DNA of 64,000 nt from an uncultured Alteromonadaceae bacterium (GCA_947494925.1 CANLWS010000002.1:124001-188000); one strand, 5' to 3'; shown: positions 25,177 to 34,896, counted from the stretch's first letter. Translations and numbers: made by a program. Notes: generated by a model not told the origin, from the sequence alone.

Positions 25177-26007
25177 TTAGTGGTGGATCATTTCCTTAAC
25201 CCTGTCACGATGACTTCGACTGACTTTTAACTCAGAGCCATTCTCCAGAACAAGGTGATATTCACCACTTACGTGGCTAACCAGTTTACTCACGTAGCTA
25301 ATATTAACAATGGCAGAACGATGTACTCTGACAAACTTTTTAGGATCTAAATCTTCTTCCAGTTCTTTCATTGTGCGTCGCATAATATGCGTTCCATCAT
25401 TGGCATGTACACACATGTAATCGCCCGCTGCATCTATCCATTGAATTACGTCAACCTGCACCCGAGTCACTTCTGAGCCATCTTTAATTGCCAGAATATC
25501 CGGGTATTTCTGAGTATCTATTGCTTCACCCGATGCAAGTCTTCGTAGAATATCTTCGCAATCATCACCGGTAAAATCTGCCACCAGTTTGGCGAGCTTG
25601 TGCTTATGATCACCTTCCTGGTGAAGTTCAAACACTTTCTCAACTTTCTCCAGGGCTTCTTTCAAGCGTCTGTCATCTATGGGTTTCAAGACATAGTCCA
25701 GTGCGTGAATATCGAACGCCTTAATAGCATAAGTATCATACGCGGTGACGAATATGATCAAGGGTATTGGTTGATTTAGCTCACGTAACTTGTTGATGAC
25801 CTGAAAGCCATTGAGACCCGGCATCTGGATGTCCAGAAACACCAGATCAGGCCTCACTTGGGGTATCAGGGCAACGGCCTCAATACCGTTTTGACATTCC
25901 CCGACAACGTCGACCTGCTCAAATTCAGCCAATCTAATGGCAAGTCCTTTTCTTGCGAGTGGTTCATCATCAACAATTATTGCTTTAATTTTGGTTTCCA
26001 TCTTCAC
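25177..26007 (-). CDS. LytTR family response regulator
   Basis: A 276-residue protein. The receiver domain (about 7-125) has the acidic pair VDDE, the phospho-acceptor Asp in LVFLDIQMPG (about 58) and the lysine in YVLKPID. A linker of about 40 residues leads to a LytTR DNA-binding domain (about 170-274; DAAGDYMCVH, KFVRVHRSAIVN, NGSELKVSRSHRD). Its start lies inside the kinase gene (overlap 23 bp), so the pair is translationally linked. LytTR regulators bind imperfect direct repeats; targets are not evident here. Confidence 0.95.
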   Translation of the reverse strand: MKMETKIKAIIVDDEPLARKGLAIRLAEFEQVDVVGECQNGIEAVALIPQVRPDLVFLDIQMPGLNGFQVINKLRELNQPIPLIIFVTAYDTYAIKAFDIHALDYVLKPIDDRRLKEALEKVEKVFELHQEGDHKHKLAKLVADFTGDDCEDILRRLASGEAIDTQKYPDILAIKDGSEVTRVQVDVIQWIDAAGDYMCVHANDGTHIMRRTMKELEEDLDPKKFVRVHRSAIVNISYVSKLVSHVSGEYHLVLENGSELKVSRSHRDRVKEMIHH

Positions 26008-27070
26008 CTACTTCAAACGGGATCCGAATACTGACTTTAATACCTGTTGGATGATTATGCGAAATAACAAAAGAAAAGTCATTCGTATAAAGTGAATTGA
26101 GTCGTTCCTGAATATTCGGCAAACCTACTCCATTACTTCTTCTCAACTGACCGTTTTCTATTTCAGCACCAGGACCATTATCCGTGACTTCCAATAACAA
26201 ATCTCGCCCAAAAGACTTTGCGGCGATGCAAATTTTGCCACCTTTTTCCAACTTAGAAATCGCGTATTTAATCGAGTTTTCTATAATTGGCTGCAAAATT
26301 AGACTGGGTACCAAAGCGCTCTTGATACTTTCCTGAATATCCCACTCTACATTTAAACGTTCGTCAAAACGTACTTTCTCAATTTCAAGATAAAGCTCAA
26401 GAGCATGAATTTCTTGCCTTAATGGGACTTTTTTAATGGGATCTTTATCTAGAGAGTAACGTAAAAAATCACTCAGCCTGCTGACCATAGCATCTGCAGT
26501 TTTATTTTCTTTCATCAGAATTAATGTGGAAATCGCGTTCAGTGTATTAAACAAAAAATGTGGATTAAGCTGATATCGTAGCATCTTCAAATGTGCCTGA
26601 TGGGCCATCGTGGATGCTTTCAACGCATTCTGTTTTTCTTTCTGCAACATCTGGAAGTTCTTAATGCCAAAATACAAGCCACTCCAGCAAACCACCATTA
26701 TCAGCGAGTTTATCGTATTACTAAAATACATAAACCATTCTTCTGGTCGATATCCGTGCTTATATATTTCCCAGTAATTTACATTCTTCACCACAGCCCA
26801 TAATAATGCTGTTGCGTAAGCGCTGGAAGCCACAGTTACCATCATGGTCCATAGCGTTTGTTGTCTTGCCCATCTGAAAATATATCGCAGCGGAATAGTT
26901 AATAACCAACCTGAGTATGCATTAAGCACGATGACAAACAGCCAAATACTACGAAAATCACTCAAAAATGAGCTGATGTAATACATTATGGCAAAGCCAC
27001 CCCATCCGGCGGTATGCAGGGTCCAGAATAACCTCTCTCGGTTTTCAAATAACTTTTGCCAATGAATCAA
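25985..27070 (-). CDS. LytS-like sensor histidine kinase
   Basis: A 361-residue membrane kinase. Four or more TM helices lie in residues 15-150, with short loops and no large periplasmic domain. The His_kinase segment follows, with the phospho-accepting His in QLNPHFLFNTLN (about 180), then the HATPase domain with N-box PIIENSIKYA and G-boxes TDNGPGA and GVGLPNIQERL. It is the cognate kinase of the overlapping LytTR regulator. The signal is probably membrane-borne or intracellular, since no sensor domain is visible. Confidence 0.94.
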   Translation of the reverse strand: MIHWQKLFENRERLFWTLHTAGWGGFAIMYYISSFLSDFRSIWLFVIVLNAYSGWLLTIPLRYIFRWARQQTLWTMMVTVASSAYATALLWAVVKNVNYWEIYKHGYRPEEWFMYFSNTINSLIMVVCWSGLYFGIKNFQMLQKEKQNALKASTMAHQAHLKMLRYQLNPHFLFNTLNAISTLILMKENKTADAMVSRLSDFLRYSLDKDPIKKVPLRQEIHALELYLEIEKVRFDERLNVEWDIQESIKSALVPSLILQPIIENSIKYAISKLEKGGKICIAAKSFGRDLLLEVTDNGPGAEIENGQLRRSNGVGLPNIQERLNSLYTNDFSFVISHNHPTGIKVSIRIPFEVGEDGNQN

Positions 27071-27201
27071 GGAAAATACTCAGTCTTATTCTAGTAATTG
27101 GTGAAGATTATACGGAATAAACGTCATTATGGACCGTCATTAATCCTGAACAAAACGTATTCCATCGCATGCAAAGGCCAAAATGAAGGAATTTATCGAA
27201 T

Positions 27202-27669
27202 TTAATACTGAATATTCAGGCGTTTGAGCCAGTGTACCCACCACCAAGCGGGACCCACCAGCAGAAATTGCAGGTCCTTAAAAAAAGAAGGCTTTTTACC
27301 TTCAATGTGATGCCCGATAAACTGCAATATCCACATGACAACAAAAAGTGCCAAACAAAACATCCAAACGGATATTCCTAAGTTCACAAGGAGGTTGATG
27401 CACAAAAAGCAAAAAATGGTTAGCAAGGTCATTGCCGCACCAATGGGACCGGAGAGTTTGAAATAATACCAAAGCACTGGGATGGCAAGGACATGTGCCC
27501 AGGTAACATTAAAAAAAGAAATAAAATCTGGTGTTGGGATAGCCCAAATCAAACCAAGCGTAACAAAGTAAATCGAGGGCACAGCAATGGCGTGTATCAA
27601 TATATTGGTTTTATTCTGATGACTTTCGCTGTATTCGTTGAGTAGCGCTTCTATTTGTCGCATTTTCAC
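27202..27669 (-). CDS. Mpo1/DUF962 family membrane protein
   Basis: A 155-residue integral membrane protein with about four helices. The DUF962 (YGL010w/Mpo1) motifs are present: YSESHQNKTNILIHAIAVP near the N-terminus and QFIGHHIEGKKPSFFKDLQF plus LVGPAWW near the end. The conserved histidines fit the Fe(II)-dependent 2-hydroxy fatty acid dioxygenase function shown for yeast Mpo1. Whether the bacterial protein oxidises hydroxy fatty acids is inferred. It is monocistronic and precedes the kinase gene by about 130 bp. Confidence 0.9.
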   Translation of the reverse strand: MKMRQIEALLNEYSESHQNKTNILIHAIAVPSIYFVTLGLIWAIPTPDFISFFNVTWAHVLAIPVLWYYFKLSGPIGAAMTLLTIFCFLCINLLVNLGISVWMFCLALFVVMWILQFIGHHIEGKKPSFFKDLQFLLVGPAWWWVHWLKRLNIQY

Positions 27670-27782
27670 CTCGCGTCGTCAGTTAGTTAAACAATGAGTA
27701 AATCACAGTTCCAGATGCGGGTAAAGTCAGTAGAATATTGAGGACAATATCTATTAGTTGCCCCGTCTACTATTATTGCCAG

Positions 27783-28463
27783 TCAGGCTATAAGTAACTG
27801 AGATAACAACGCCTGAACAACGCCTTCTGACGCGTCGAATTTTATCCCATAATAATGGTCAACATCATCGCTTCGGGAATTCATTATCACCCCGGTTAAT
27901 GTTTCATGTTGCCCCTGTGAAATGGTGATCCGCAATTTAATATTCTGTTTTGCGGCAAGGCGACTTTTTTGCTCGTTCCGCTTGACGCTGATCCGACAAC
28001 CGCTTGAGGACAAGTCAACAATAGTCCCGATGTTCATTTCTGAATCATCCACAGCATCCAGAATGCTCACTGGAACACGTGTTTGAGATCGTTGTTCGGC
28101 ACGCAGACCGTGACTCTGAATTGAAAGAGGAAAGGTAGTAAAGACGTAGTTGCCCGGCTTGCTTAAAACTAAGGTAATTTTGACTTTAAAGGCAATTATC
28201 TCACCGGTTTCATCCTCAAGAATGTAGCGCACCACCATACTATTGTCAGGATAAATGGCATCTCGTAAGTTGCCCCATTTACCTTCATCAGGAAACCGCA
28301 GAATCAAGCTTCGTACACCATCCATTCCGATAAATTCAGTACGCACTCGTTTAGTTGCAGTAGGCGACACGACTTGTAAATCCAAAGGCATACCAGGACG
28401 CATCGAACGAAGCTTACGCATATCTTCGTTAGACAATCCTACTTTTTCCTTTAATATCGCCAT
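27783..28463 (-). CDS. PilZ domain protein, YcgR-like
   Basis: A 226-residue protein with an N-terminal YcgR-type beta-domain (about 20-115) and a C-terminal PilZ domain (about 120-220). The c-di-GMP-binding motifs are intact: the RxxxR-type arginines in EQRSQTRVPV and the DLSSSGCRI loop. It is probably a cytoplasmic c-di-GMP effector acting on flagella or another surface process. Two GGDEF proteins with intact active sites lie elsewhere in the window. No flagellar gene is adjacent. Confidence 0.9.
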   Translation of the reverse strand: MAILKEKVGLSNEDMRKLRSMRPGMPLDLQVVSPTATKRVRTEFIGMDGVRSLILRFPDEGKWGNLRDAIYPDNSMVVRYILEDETGEIIAFKVKITLVLSKPGNYVFTTFPLSIQSHGLRAEQRSQTRVPVSILDAVDDSEMNIGTIVDLSSSGCRISVKRNEQKSRLAAKQNIKLRITISQGQHETLTGVIMNSRSDDVDHYYGIKFDASEGVVQALLSQLLIA

Positions 28464-28696
28464 GTATCGACCTTTCTGACTGCAAAAAACTTATCCGGCT
28501 AATTGTATCGACTAAATAGTCATAAACCTAATAAATATATAAAGTTTGTTTAATTTTTTATCTATTTTTCAATAGTATCAATCTTTTGAGTTGGTTTTTT
28601 AACAGCATAATTCACGATAATCTTTTGCTAGGACAGAGCATTATTAGGTAAAGTAATACGCGTCTTTCCACCTTCTATTTATATCGAGCATAATCA

Positions 28697-30502
28697 TTGA
28701 GCAAACTCCAGTATCATCTTGCCTTGGATTCACTCCATTCGCACCTAATTAACGTCCGATTGACAATCTCTAGCCCAGCCCCTCAAGGCCAGGTATTGAG
28801 TCTGCCTGCATGGATCCCTGGTAGTTATATGATCCGGGACTTTGCTAAGAATATTCTTAATTTGGCAGCGTCTAAAGAAAGTGGAGAACCGCTTGAGGTG
28901 GAGAACCTGGACAAGCAAAGCTGGAAAGTACAGGTATCCAGCTCCCCCATCGTCATCAGTTATCAGGTCTACGCTTATGATCTATCGGTCAGGTCTGCTT
29001 ATATCTGCGATCAATACGCATTTTTTAATGGCACCAGCGCGTTTTTATGCGTGCGAAACCAGGAAGATGAACACATCAGCTTGTATCTGGAGAAACCGGT
29101 TGATAGCGAAACCAAAGATTGGCGGGTATCCACGACCATGGAGACGCATTCAGGTACTAAGCTTTATGAGTTTGGAGCTTACCAGGCAGCAAATTATGCG
29201 GAGTTGATTGATCATCCTGTTCTGTTTGGGCGTTTCGATTTGGTACAATTTACCTGCTCTGGAGTCGATTTTGAGCTGGTACTGGCGGGTGGGCATCGAG
29301 CAGACTTGTCAAGATTAGAAAAAGATTTAGCCGTTGTGTGTCAGCACCATTTAGATTTGTTTGGCCTCCCTGCTCCAATTAACAGATATGTTTTTCAGAC
29401 ATTGTTAAGCAAAGATGGCTTTGGCGGGCTGGAACACAGGAGTTCCACTGCACTGCTGTTTGCACGAGACGACCTTCCTTCTTCTCACAATCAAGAAATG
29501 ACAGAGGGCTATCAAACATTCCTGAGTCTCTGTAGCCACGAGCTATTCCATACTTGGCATGTTAAACGTATTCAACCCATTGAGTTGCAACAAGCCAAGC
29601 TAAATGAAGAAATCTATACAGAACAACTTTGGATTTATGAAGGCATCACCAGTTTTTATGATGATATTAGTTTAGCCAGAACCAGTCTGGTGGATGTGGA
29701 GCAATATTTGCGTGTTTTGGGTGAGAATCTCACTCGATTAAAACGTAACGCTGGGCGATTTAAGCAAACCATCACTGAATCGAGTTTTTACGCTTGGACC
29801 AAGTTTTACAAGCAAGACGCCAGCGCCATCAATAATATTGTCAGTTATTACCTTAAAGGTGGCTTTATCGCTATGTGCCTGGACCTGATGATCAGACGAG
29901 ACAGTGATGGAGAGAAAAGCCTGGATGATCTTATGCGGAGCTTATGGCAACAGCATGGAAAGACAGGCATTGGCACGGACAAATTGGTCATACAGCGTTT
30001 GTTAAAACAGGAATTAAATCTGAATTTCGATGCGTTTCTGGAGCGTGCCTTGTATTCCCACGATGAGCTACCTGTCGCGGAATTGCTCGAACACGCCGGG
30101 TTGCAGCTACTCAGCCGCCCCAGAAAGACACCATCTGACAAAGGTGGTAAACCTGAATCGAAAGTGGGTAAAAGTTATTTTGGTGCCCAGATTAAATCTC
30201 TTGGAACGGGCATCAAAGTGTTACAGATTCTGGAAAACTCACCAGCTATGCAGGCAGGTTTATGTATCGGTGATCAGTTGCTATCTGTCAACCAGTGGCA
30301 GGTATCCGACTCATCGATTCAGAGCTTGTTGGATGACTTTGCAGATCAGGATACAGTTGAGCTACATGTGTTAAGAGATGGCAGATTATTGCAACTGAGT
30401 ATGCCGGTAAGAGCCGCTATAGAGGACACTCATTACATTGAAATAAAAGATCGCACTAAGTTGCAGACCTGGCTGTCACCTACCCAAGTTCAGATTAATT
30501 AG
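28697..30502 (+). CDS. M61 family glycyl aminopeptidase-like metallopeptidase
   Basis: A 601-residue protein starting at TTG (28697); no ATG is available and the N-terminus YHLALDSLHSHLINVRL matches the family from there. The zinc site is HELFHTWHVKRIQP (HExxH at about 280), with the third ligand Glu in IYEGITSFYDD (about 313). A PDZ domain sits near the C-terminus (about 490-560; SPAMQAGLCIGDQLLSVN). No signal peptide is seen, so it is probably cytoplasmic. It shares 4 bp tail-to-tail with the next gene. Confidence 0.93.
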   Translation: MSKLQYHLALDSLHSHLINVRLTISSPAPQGQVLSLPAWIPGSYMIRDFAKNILNLAASKESGEPLEVENLDKQSWKVQVSSSPIVISYQVYAYDLSVRSAYICDQYAFFNGTSAFLCVRNQEDEHISLYLEKPVDSETKDWRVSTTMETHSGTKLYEFGAYQAANYAELIDHPVLFGRFDLVQFTCSGVDFELVLAGGHRADLSRLEKDLAVVCQHHLDLFGLPAPINRYVFQTLLSKDGFGGLEHRSSTALLFARDDLPSSHNQEMTEGYQTFLSLCSHELFHTWHVKRIQPIELQQAKLNEEIYTEQLWIYEGITSFYDDISLARTSLVDVEQYLRVLGENLTRLKRNAGRFKQTITESSFYAWTKFYKQDASAINNIVSYYLKGGFIAMCLDLMIRRDSDGEKSLDDLMRSLWQQHGKTGIGTDKLVIQRLLKQELNLNFDAFLERALYSHDELPVAELLEHAGLQLLSRPRKTPSDKGGKPESKVGKSYFGAQIKSLGTGIKVLQILENSPAMQAGLCIGDQLLSVNQWQVSDSSIQSLLDDFADQDTVELHVLRDGRLLQLSMPVRAAIEDTHYIEIKDRTKLQTWLSPTQVQIN

Positions 30503-31089
30503 ACAGGCTGCCAGTTGAAGAATTTTATATCGGCAAGATTTAACATTGCTACGTCCTCTTCGCTGTCTCCATAGGCGTAAATGGTATCAAATTCAGACAA
30601 ATCAAAGCGCGACAACACTTGTCGTGCTTTTTCCTCACCGGTGCAATCTGAATATTGATATTTGCCGTTTAACACCGTTCCGTTGCTATCCAGCACTGAG
30701 CAAATAAGCGCTACGCCATGTTGCTCGCACCAATGATTTAAGTAAACATCCAGCGAAGCTGAGACCACCACAACTTTATCACCCCGTTGTTGATGCCAAT
30801 GGATTCTTTCTGAAGCTATTTTTCGAATATGCTGACGGATATAGTGATTGCAAAAACGTTTCCCCAACAAAGAAGCTCTTCTTTGTTGCATACCTCTATA
30901 TGCAAAATATACGACTATAGTGCGACACAGCGTTGCCGAAATAATTTTGCATTTGTACGCTGCAATTATCGGCGCCAATATAACACCATACAATATTCGT
31001 CTATGCACAGGCACGACATATCGGATGAAGGCGGTAAACATATCGCGTCGCGTTATGGTGTTGTCAAAATCAAATAGGGCTAAATCCAT
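30499..31089 (-). CDS. HAD-IB family phosphatase
   Basis: A 196-residue SerB-like HAD hydrolase. Motif I is FDFDNTIT (about 6-13), motif II is VVSASLDVYL (about 107-116), and motifs III/IV are EEKARQ and YGDSEEDVAML (about 173-183). It has the small-cap HAD-IB layout; related proteins act on phosphoserine, lysophosphatidate-type or polyol phosphates. The substrate is undetermined. It is the last gene of a run of minus-strand envelope genes, 17 bp after the MBL gene. Confidence 0.9.
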   Translation of the reverse strand: MDLALFDFDNTITRRDMFTAFIRYVVPVHRRILYGVILAPIIAAYKCKIISATLCRTIVVYFAYRGMQQRRASLLGKRFCNHYIRQHIRKIASERIHWHQQRGDKVVVVSASLDVYLNHWCEQHGVALICSVLDSNGTVLNGKYQYSDCTGEEKARQVLSRFDLSEFDTIYAYGDSEEDVAMLNLADIKFFNWQPV

Positions 31090-31106
31090 TACAACGATAA
31101 CTTCGC

Positions 31107-31922
31107 TTAGAAATCTCTGGTTTCGCCTGGTTTGGAGAAGAAGTCACGTTTTTGCTTTTTAAGTATGCTCGGCACAGTAACCGGCACGTGAACACCTACT
31201 GCGTGTTCGATATGTATATAGTCATCAAGAATGTCCCTGCCCTGCAGAGACTGAAAAAACCAATAAGGAGGAAAACCCAAATCTGTGGTGTCACTTTTCC
31301 AGTGTTCCCGATAGGGTAAGTAGTGATCAACCAAAGGATCGGCATCGCCCATATGAATGACGCTTTTGCCGTCAGCAAATTTCACTCTGAAAACAATATT
31401 CTCAACTTCTGCTCTACCCGGCCATCCGGCGTGCGGAATACGAACAGCCTCCACCTCAGTATTTCTAATCGACTTTCGCCAAATTTCTTGCCCTAGTTTC
31501 AGTGCTACCGAATGAACGCGTTTTTCAACGTTTGCATATCCTTCTAGCTGGCCGAGCTGATTCACTGCCTGCAAGGGCGCAATCAATTCTACTGTTTTTT
31601 GCGCCAGCAAAAATCTAAGCATGTCCGCCGCAGCAAAATGGTCAGCGTGAGCGTGACTGACAAACACCAATTTGATGTCGTCAAATGGAGGATGGCCTCG
31701 CATGATATCTTTTTGAATTTGCTTAGGTACAAGCTGATAAATTCCGAAATCGGTATGAAAAAATGGGTCGAACAAAACTTTGTTTGAATCGTTAACTATC
31801 AAAACTGCTTCGTTTCCCAGATATTGCGCTGTCGCATGATGTCTTGAGTCACTCTGATGCGCGTAACCGCATCCACTATAAATTATCAGGATGACTGACA
31901 AAACCACAAGGCGAGCATTCAT
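31107..31922 (-). CDS. MBL-fold metallo-hydrolase, lipoprotein-type export signal
   Basis: A 271-residue protein with an N-terminal hydrophobic stretch and a lipobox-like YSGC (Cys about 18). The metallo-beta-lactamase zinc motif is SHAHADH (about 91-97), with later ligands in IPHAGWP and HMGDADP. It most resembles UlaG/RomA-type MBL proteins. It may be a periplasmic or outer-membrane-attached hydrolase; the substrate is unknown. It lies 24 bp after the M23 gene in the same direction. Confidence 0.87.
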   Translation of the reverse strand: MNARLVVLSVILIIYSGCGYAHQSDSRHHATAQYLGNEAVLIVNDSNKVLFDPFFHTDFGIYQLVPKQIQKDIMRGHPPFDDIKLVFVSHAHADHFAAADMLRFLLAQKTVELIAPLQAVNQLGQLEGYANVEKRVHSVALKLGQEIWRKSIRNTEVEAVRIPHAGWPGRAEVENIVFRVKFADGKSVIHMGDADPLVDHYLPYREHWKSDTTDLGFPPYWFFQSLQGRDILDDYIHIEHAVGVHVPVTVPSILKKQKRDFFSKPGETRDF

Positions 31923-31946
31923 ATTCGGACTTCCTATGTATTCAGA

Positions 31947-32753
31947 CTATCTGGGCGGAACCAATAAAGCCGGGTCTAGTCGTTCTTTTAACCAATTTAT
32001 GCGCCAGTCCAGATGCGCCCCGGTTACCCGTCCGGTAGCGCCAATTTCTGCAACAAGTTGACCCTGTTCAACGCTATCACCAACTTTGACATGACCAGCA
32101 CTGAGATGCAGAAAAGTTGAGGTTACTCCCATTCCGTGGTCGATAATCATTGTACCACCTGAATAATACAAATCGGGTTCCCACAATCTGATAATTCCTT
32201 TTGCAGGAGACACCACAGGCGTACCTGTAGGTCCTGCCACATCGACTCCAAAATGAGGTCGCCTTGGCTCCCCGTTGAATACTCTTCGGCTCCCGAATAC
32301 GCCGCTGATAGGGCCTTCAGCCGGCCAGATGAAATCTACCGTAAAGTCATCGCGATCATCCATATGCTTGCGGGCTGCGGCGACTTTCTGGTTATCAGAA
32401 CGGATCCTTTCCAAGGTCTCTTTTGGGGGAGACACATACTTTTGAGGGATGCCTTCTATTCTTTGTTCCTGGTATTCTCTGGCGGTGAGAAGCAGCAGTT
32501 TCGACTCTACTTCACTATCGCCAACCTGCCACGCAATACGATGTTCAAGCTGGGCATCGCGACCAAAGCCAAAAGCAAAGTTTCCTTTCGACGTCAGTTC
32601 GACAGGCAGGTTGTTAAGCCACAATTTGCTATTGGCAGGTAGTTTTCCACGGATCAGGCTTCCTTGAGTCATTTCCCCTTGCAGCTCCAAACTTGCAGTA
32701 ACAAATGATGTAATCAAAAATAACGCACAAATGACGGCAATCAAACTACGCAT
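31947..32753 (-). CDS. M23 family peptidoglycan metallopeptidase with altered zinc motif
   Basis: I choose the ATG at 32753, which follows AAGGAG and opens a signal peptide (MRSLIAVICALFLITSFVTA); a start at 32783 would add a charged leader. The roughly 268-residue product has an N-terminal Ig-like region and a C-terminal LytM domain: HFGVDVAGPTGTPV, with the first zinc His and Asp, and FLHLSAG. The last motif is GAHLDWRINW, where most M23 enzymes have HLHW. The third zinc ligand is therefore Asp instead of His, or activity is lost. It overlaps the upstream gene by 8 bp. Confidence 0.88.
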   Translation of the reverse strand: MRSLIAVICALFLITSFVTASLELQGEMTQGSLIRGKLPANSKLWLNNLPVELTSKGNFAFGFGRDAQLEHRIAWQVGDSEVESKLLLLTAREYQEQRIEGIPQKYVSPPKETLERIRSDNQKVAAARKHMDDRDDFTVDFIWPAEGPISGVFGSRRVFNGEPRRPHFGVDVAGPTGTPVVSPAKGIIRLWEPDLYYSGGTMIIDHGMGVTSTFLHLSAGHVKVGDSVEQGQLVAEIGATGRVTGAHLDWRINWLKERLDPALLVPPR

Positions 32754-33621
32754 CTGCAATTGCTCCTTTTCCAACCCCCTCAAATGCCAAAACCCGGAAT
32801 GTCGAATCAGGCTTTAGTCTCTTCTGTTCCATCACCATGAATTGTGCCAAACATTCAACCGTTGAATCTGTTTCTATCAGCTCGGACTCAGACTTTGGAA
32901 TGGCGAGTTCAAAGACGCCTTGTGAAGACTCATATCGAAACAAATAATGTTGCGAAAAACTGTTCACCGACGTGGATAATTCCAAGGCCGATTCGTCCAC
33001 CAGATCTTCTGACGAGCCGATGTAAATATCTTTCCAGCGGTCTGCCCAATACTGCTGCCACTGAAGGTTTTCCGAGCCGTCCTCAAAAACGGTAACTTTA
33101 GAACGATGACCATGTGCAATGCGTTGGCAGTTGCCATCATGTTTTTTCAGCCCATGTGTATAGTGATAAAACGGCGTTAAAATAACCTCTTCACGAAGCA
33201 GTAACTCAATACCCTCCACGTTATCGGGTAAGTGTGTGGCTATAATGTCTTTAAGATACTGGCTCACCGACGCCATAGTAACAGTAGTAGCGTAAACGAA
33301 TGCATAGGCTTCAGCGGGACAACTTAAGTGAATTGAGTGGCCATCAGGTCTGTTAAAATCAACAATAACCCTGTCCGTTGATTCGTCTCTCAACGTTTTG
33401 GTGTAGTGATGCTCAACGGGAACCAATAACTTATGATCCACATATTCGTCAATAAGATGTTTAAGTTCTTTTTTAACTTTTCCGAAATCAAGCACCATGC
33501 TTTCTTCGTTAAGATCGCCGTCTAGAATGACATCAACAATCCAGCTTTCTCCCACCATACCTCTCTCAGGGCATAAATAGGAAAAGTCCATTACTGTCAG
33601 GTCGTTAACGAATAATTGCAT
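32746..33621 (-). CDS. Two-module 6-pyruvoyl-tetrahydropterin synthase-like protein
   Basis: A 291-residue protein that resembles QueD/PTPS. Its first module (about 1-145) has the DFGKVKKELKHLIDEYVDHKLL segment corresponding to the PTPS helix and DHxxLN motif but lacks the HGH zinc site. The second module (about 150-291) has the THGLKKHDGNCQRIAHGHRS block with Cys and HGH. It may be a duplication with complementary degeneration or a fused halved fold. QueD makes 6-carboxytetrahydropterin for queuosine; other queuosine genes are not adjacent, so the reaction is uncertain. It is co-directional and overlapping with the M23 gene. Confidence 0.72.
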   Translation of the reverse strand: MQLFVNDLTVMDFSYLCPERGMVGESWIVDVILDGDLNEESMVLDFGKVKKELKHLIDEYVDHKLLVPVEHHYTKTLRDESTDRVIVDFNRPDGHSIHLSCPAEAYAFVYATTVTMASVSQYLKDIIATHLPDNVEGIELLLREEVILTPFYHYTHGLKKHDGNCQRIAHGHRSKVTVFEDGSENLQWQQYWADRWKDIYIGSSEDLVDESALELSTSVNSFSQHYLFRYESSQGVFELAIPKSESELIETDSTVECLAQFMVMEQKRLKPDSTFRVLAFEGVGKGAIADA

Positions 33622-33707
33622 TGCACTCAGTCTTAATTTTTTAATGTTTGAAGTATAGCGTTACCGTTTAACGCTGCATACTGATATCAACGGGTTTTGA
33701 ACCTGGC

Positions 33708-34751
33708 TCAGGATTTCAGCAACTGGTCCTTCAGGTTAGGTGGTATTCCTTTTATCATCAAAGTGTCTGAGCCAGGATCATAACTAACCCTTTCGCCGTA
33801 AAGCTTGCGATCAAAACTGATACTCACACCGCCACCTTGTCCACTGAATTTGGCCAGGGTTTTTAATGCACCTCGGTCTGCCTGAAAGTTCTCTTCCAGT
33901 GGTGTCTCAGATTGTTGGTTAAACTGGTAAAAATCTCTATCGCTTTCTACAGGAAGCTTCTCAGCAAGCTCTTTAATTTGAATATCTTCACCTTGCTCTA
34001 ATTTTTCTTTGTAATAATCTGCGACCACTTCGCGGTGTTGAATTTTTTCAGCTGGGTCAAGCTGCTCTGTGGCTAAAAACTCATCCACATTGCTGAGCAA
34101 TTGTTTATTTTGCTGTTTAACATCTACCAATTCTTCACAGCCTATAAAATGCATAAAAAAGTCGGATACCTTGCGACCCATCCGTCCTTTGATAAAACTG
34201 ATATATCTGTTTTGTTCTGGATTAATTTCCAATTGGGTCAAATCAATACGAACAGCAAGTTGCATTTTTGCCAGGTCCAGGTGATCACTTCTGGTTAGCT
34301 CCAGCTCGCGGTTAATTTCTACGTGTTCTTTAGTATTAAGCATAGTGATCATAAGGTACTTGGTTGCGAGAAATTCATAGTGGCTGAAGATCACAAATCC
34401 GGTTTCAACTGCCCCCATTTCAATCAGGCTTTTTTTCAGTAATTCGCAACTTTTTATGCTGAAGGCAACGAAATCCTCTGGGTTTGTCAACATGTTACTC
34501 AGCATGCTTTTGAATTCACCAGCATTGAGAGAGCGGGTTTCATCCTCCGTATCACTATCGCTCCCTGCTTGCTCTATAAATCCGCCTACACCTTTTCCAG
34601 GTTTGGTATTGAAAGCATGATTTATTTGCTGAGCCAACTCTTCGATGTCATGACTGACATCAAAACAGTTTGATTTCGGGATCAGTGTGAGTTCTTGTTG
34701 CTCATTAATAGCAAATTGGTGAACAACGAAATGATGAATTACTGCGCTCAT
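33708..34751 (-). CDS. yejK: Nucleoid-associated protein YejK/NdpA
   Basis: A 347-residue protein of the 37-kDa nucleoid-associated family. Characteristic segments are VIHHFVVHQFAIN at the N-terminus, ISFIKGRMGRKVSDFFMHFIGC (about 187-208) and the C-terminal GGGVSISFDRKLYGERV with LMIKGIPPNLKDQL. It binds DNA and, in some bacteria, topoisomerase IV. An acidic insertion (about 60-75) lengthens the N-terminal half slightly. It is divergent from yejL-yejM, the arrangement known from Enterobacteria. Confidence 0.95.
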   Translation of the reverse strand: MSAVIHHFVVHQFAINEQQELTLIPKSNCFDVSHDIEELAQQINHAFNTKPGKGVGGFIEQAGSDSDTEDETRSLNAGEFKSMLSNMLTNPEDFVAFSIKSCELLKKSLIEMGAVETGFVIFSHYEFLATKYLMITMLNTKEHVEINRELELTRSDHLDLAKMQLAVRIDLTQLEINPEQNRYISFIKGRMGRKVSDFFMHFIGCEELVDVKQQNKQLLSNVDEFLATEQLDPAEKIQHREVVADYYKEKLEQGEDIQIKELAEKLPVESDRDFYQFNQQSETPLEENFQADRGALKTLAKFSGQGGGVSISFDRKLYGERVSYDPGSDTLMIKGIPPNLKDQLLKS

Positions 34752-34896
34752 GATTTAAATAACCTTACTCGATTTTGTCCATACAGGATCCAAAGTTCAT
34801 AAAAAACCGCGAAATATGCCAAGGTTTCATAGCTTTACTCGCAATTTTAGCGGACCATTGTTACTATCTCGCTAATTCAATTGCGAGACTTCTCGA

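Noticed and set aside
32253-32667. Two overlapping plus-strand open frames opposite the M23 gene
   Set aside because: The minus-strand frame has clear family motifs; these are antisense shadows.
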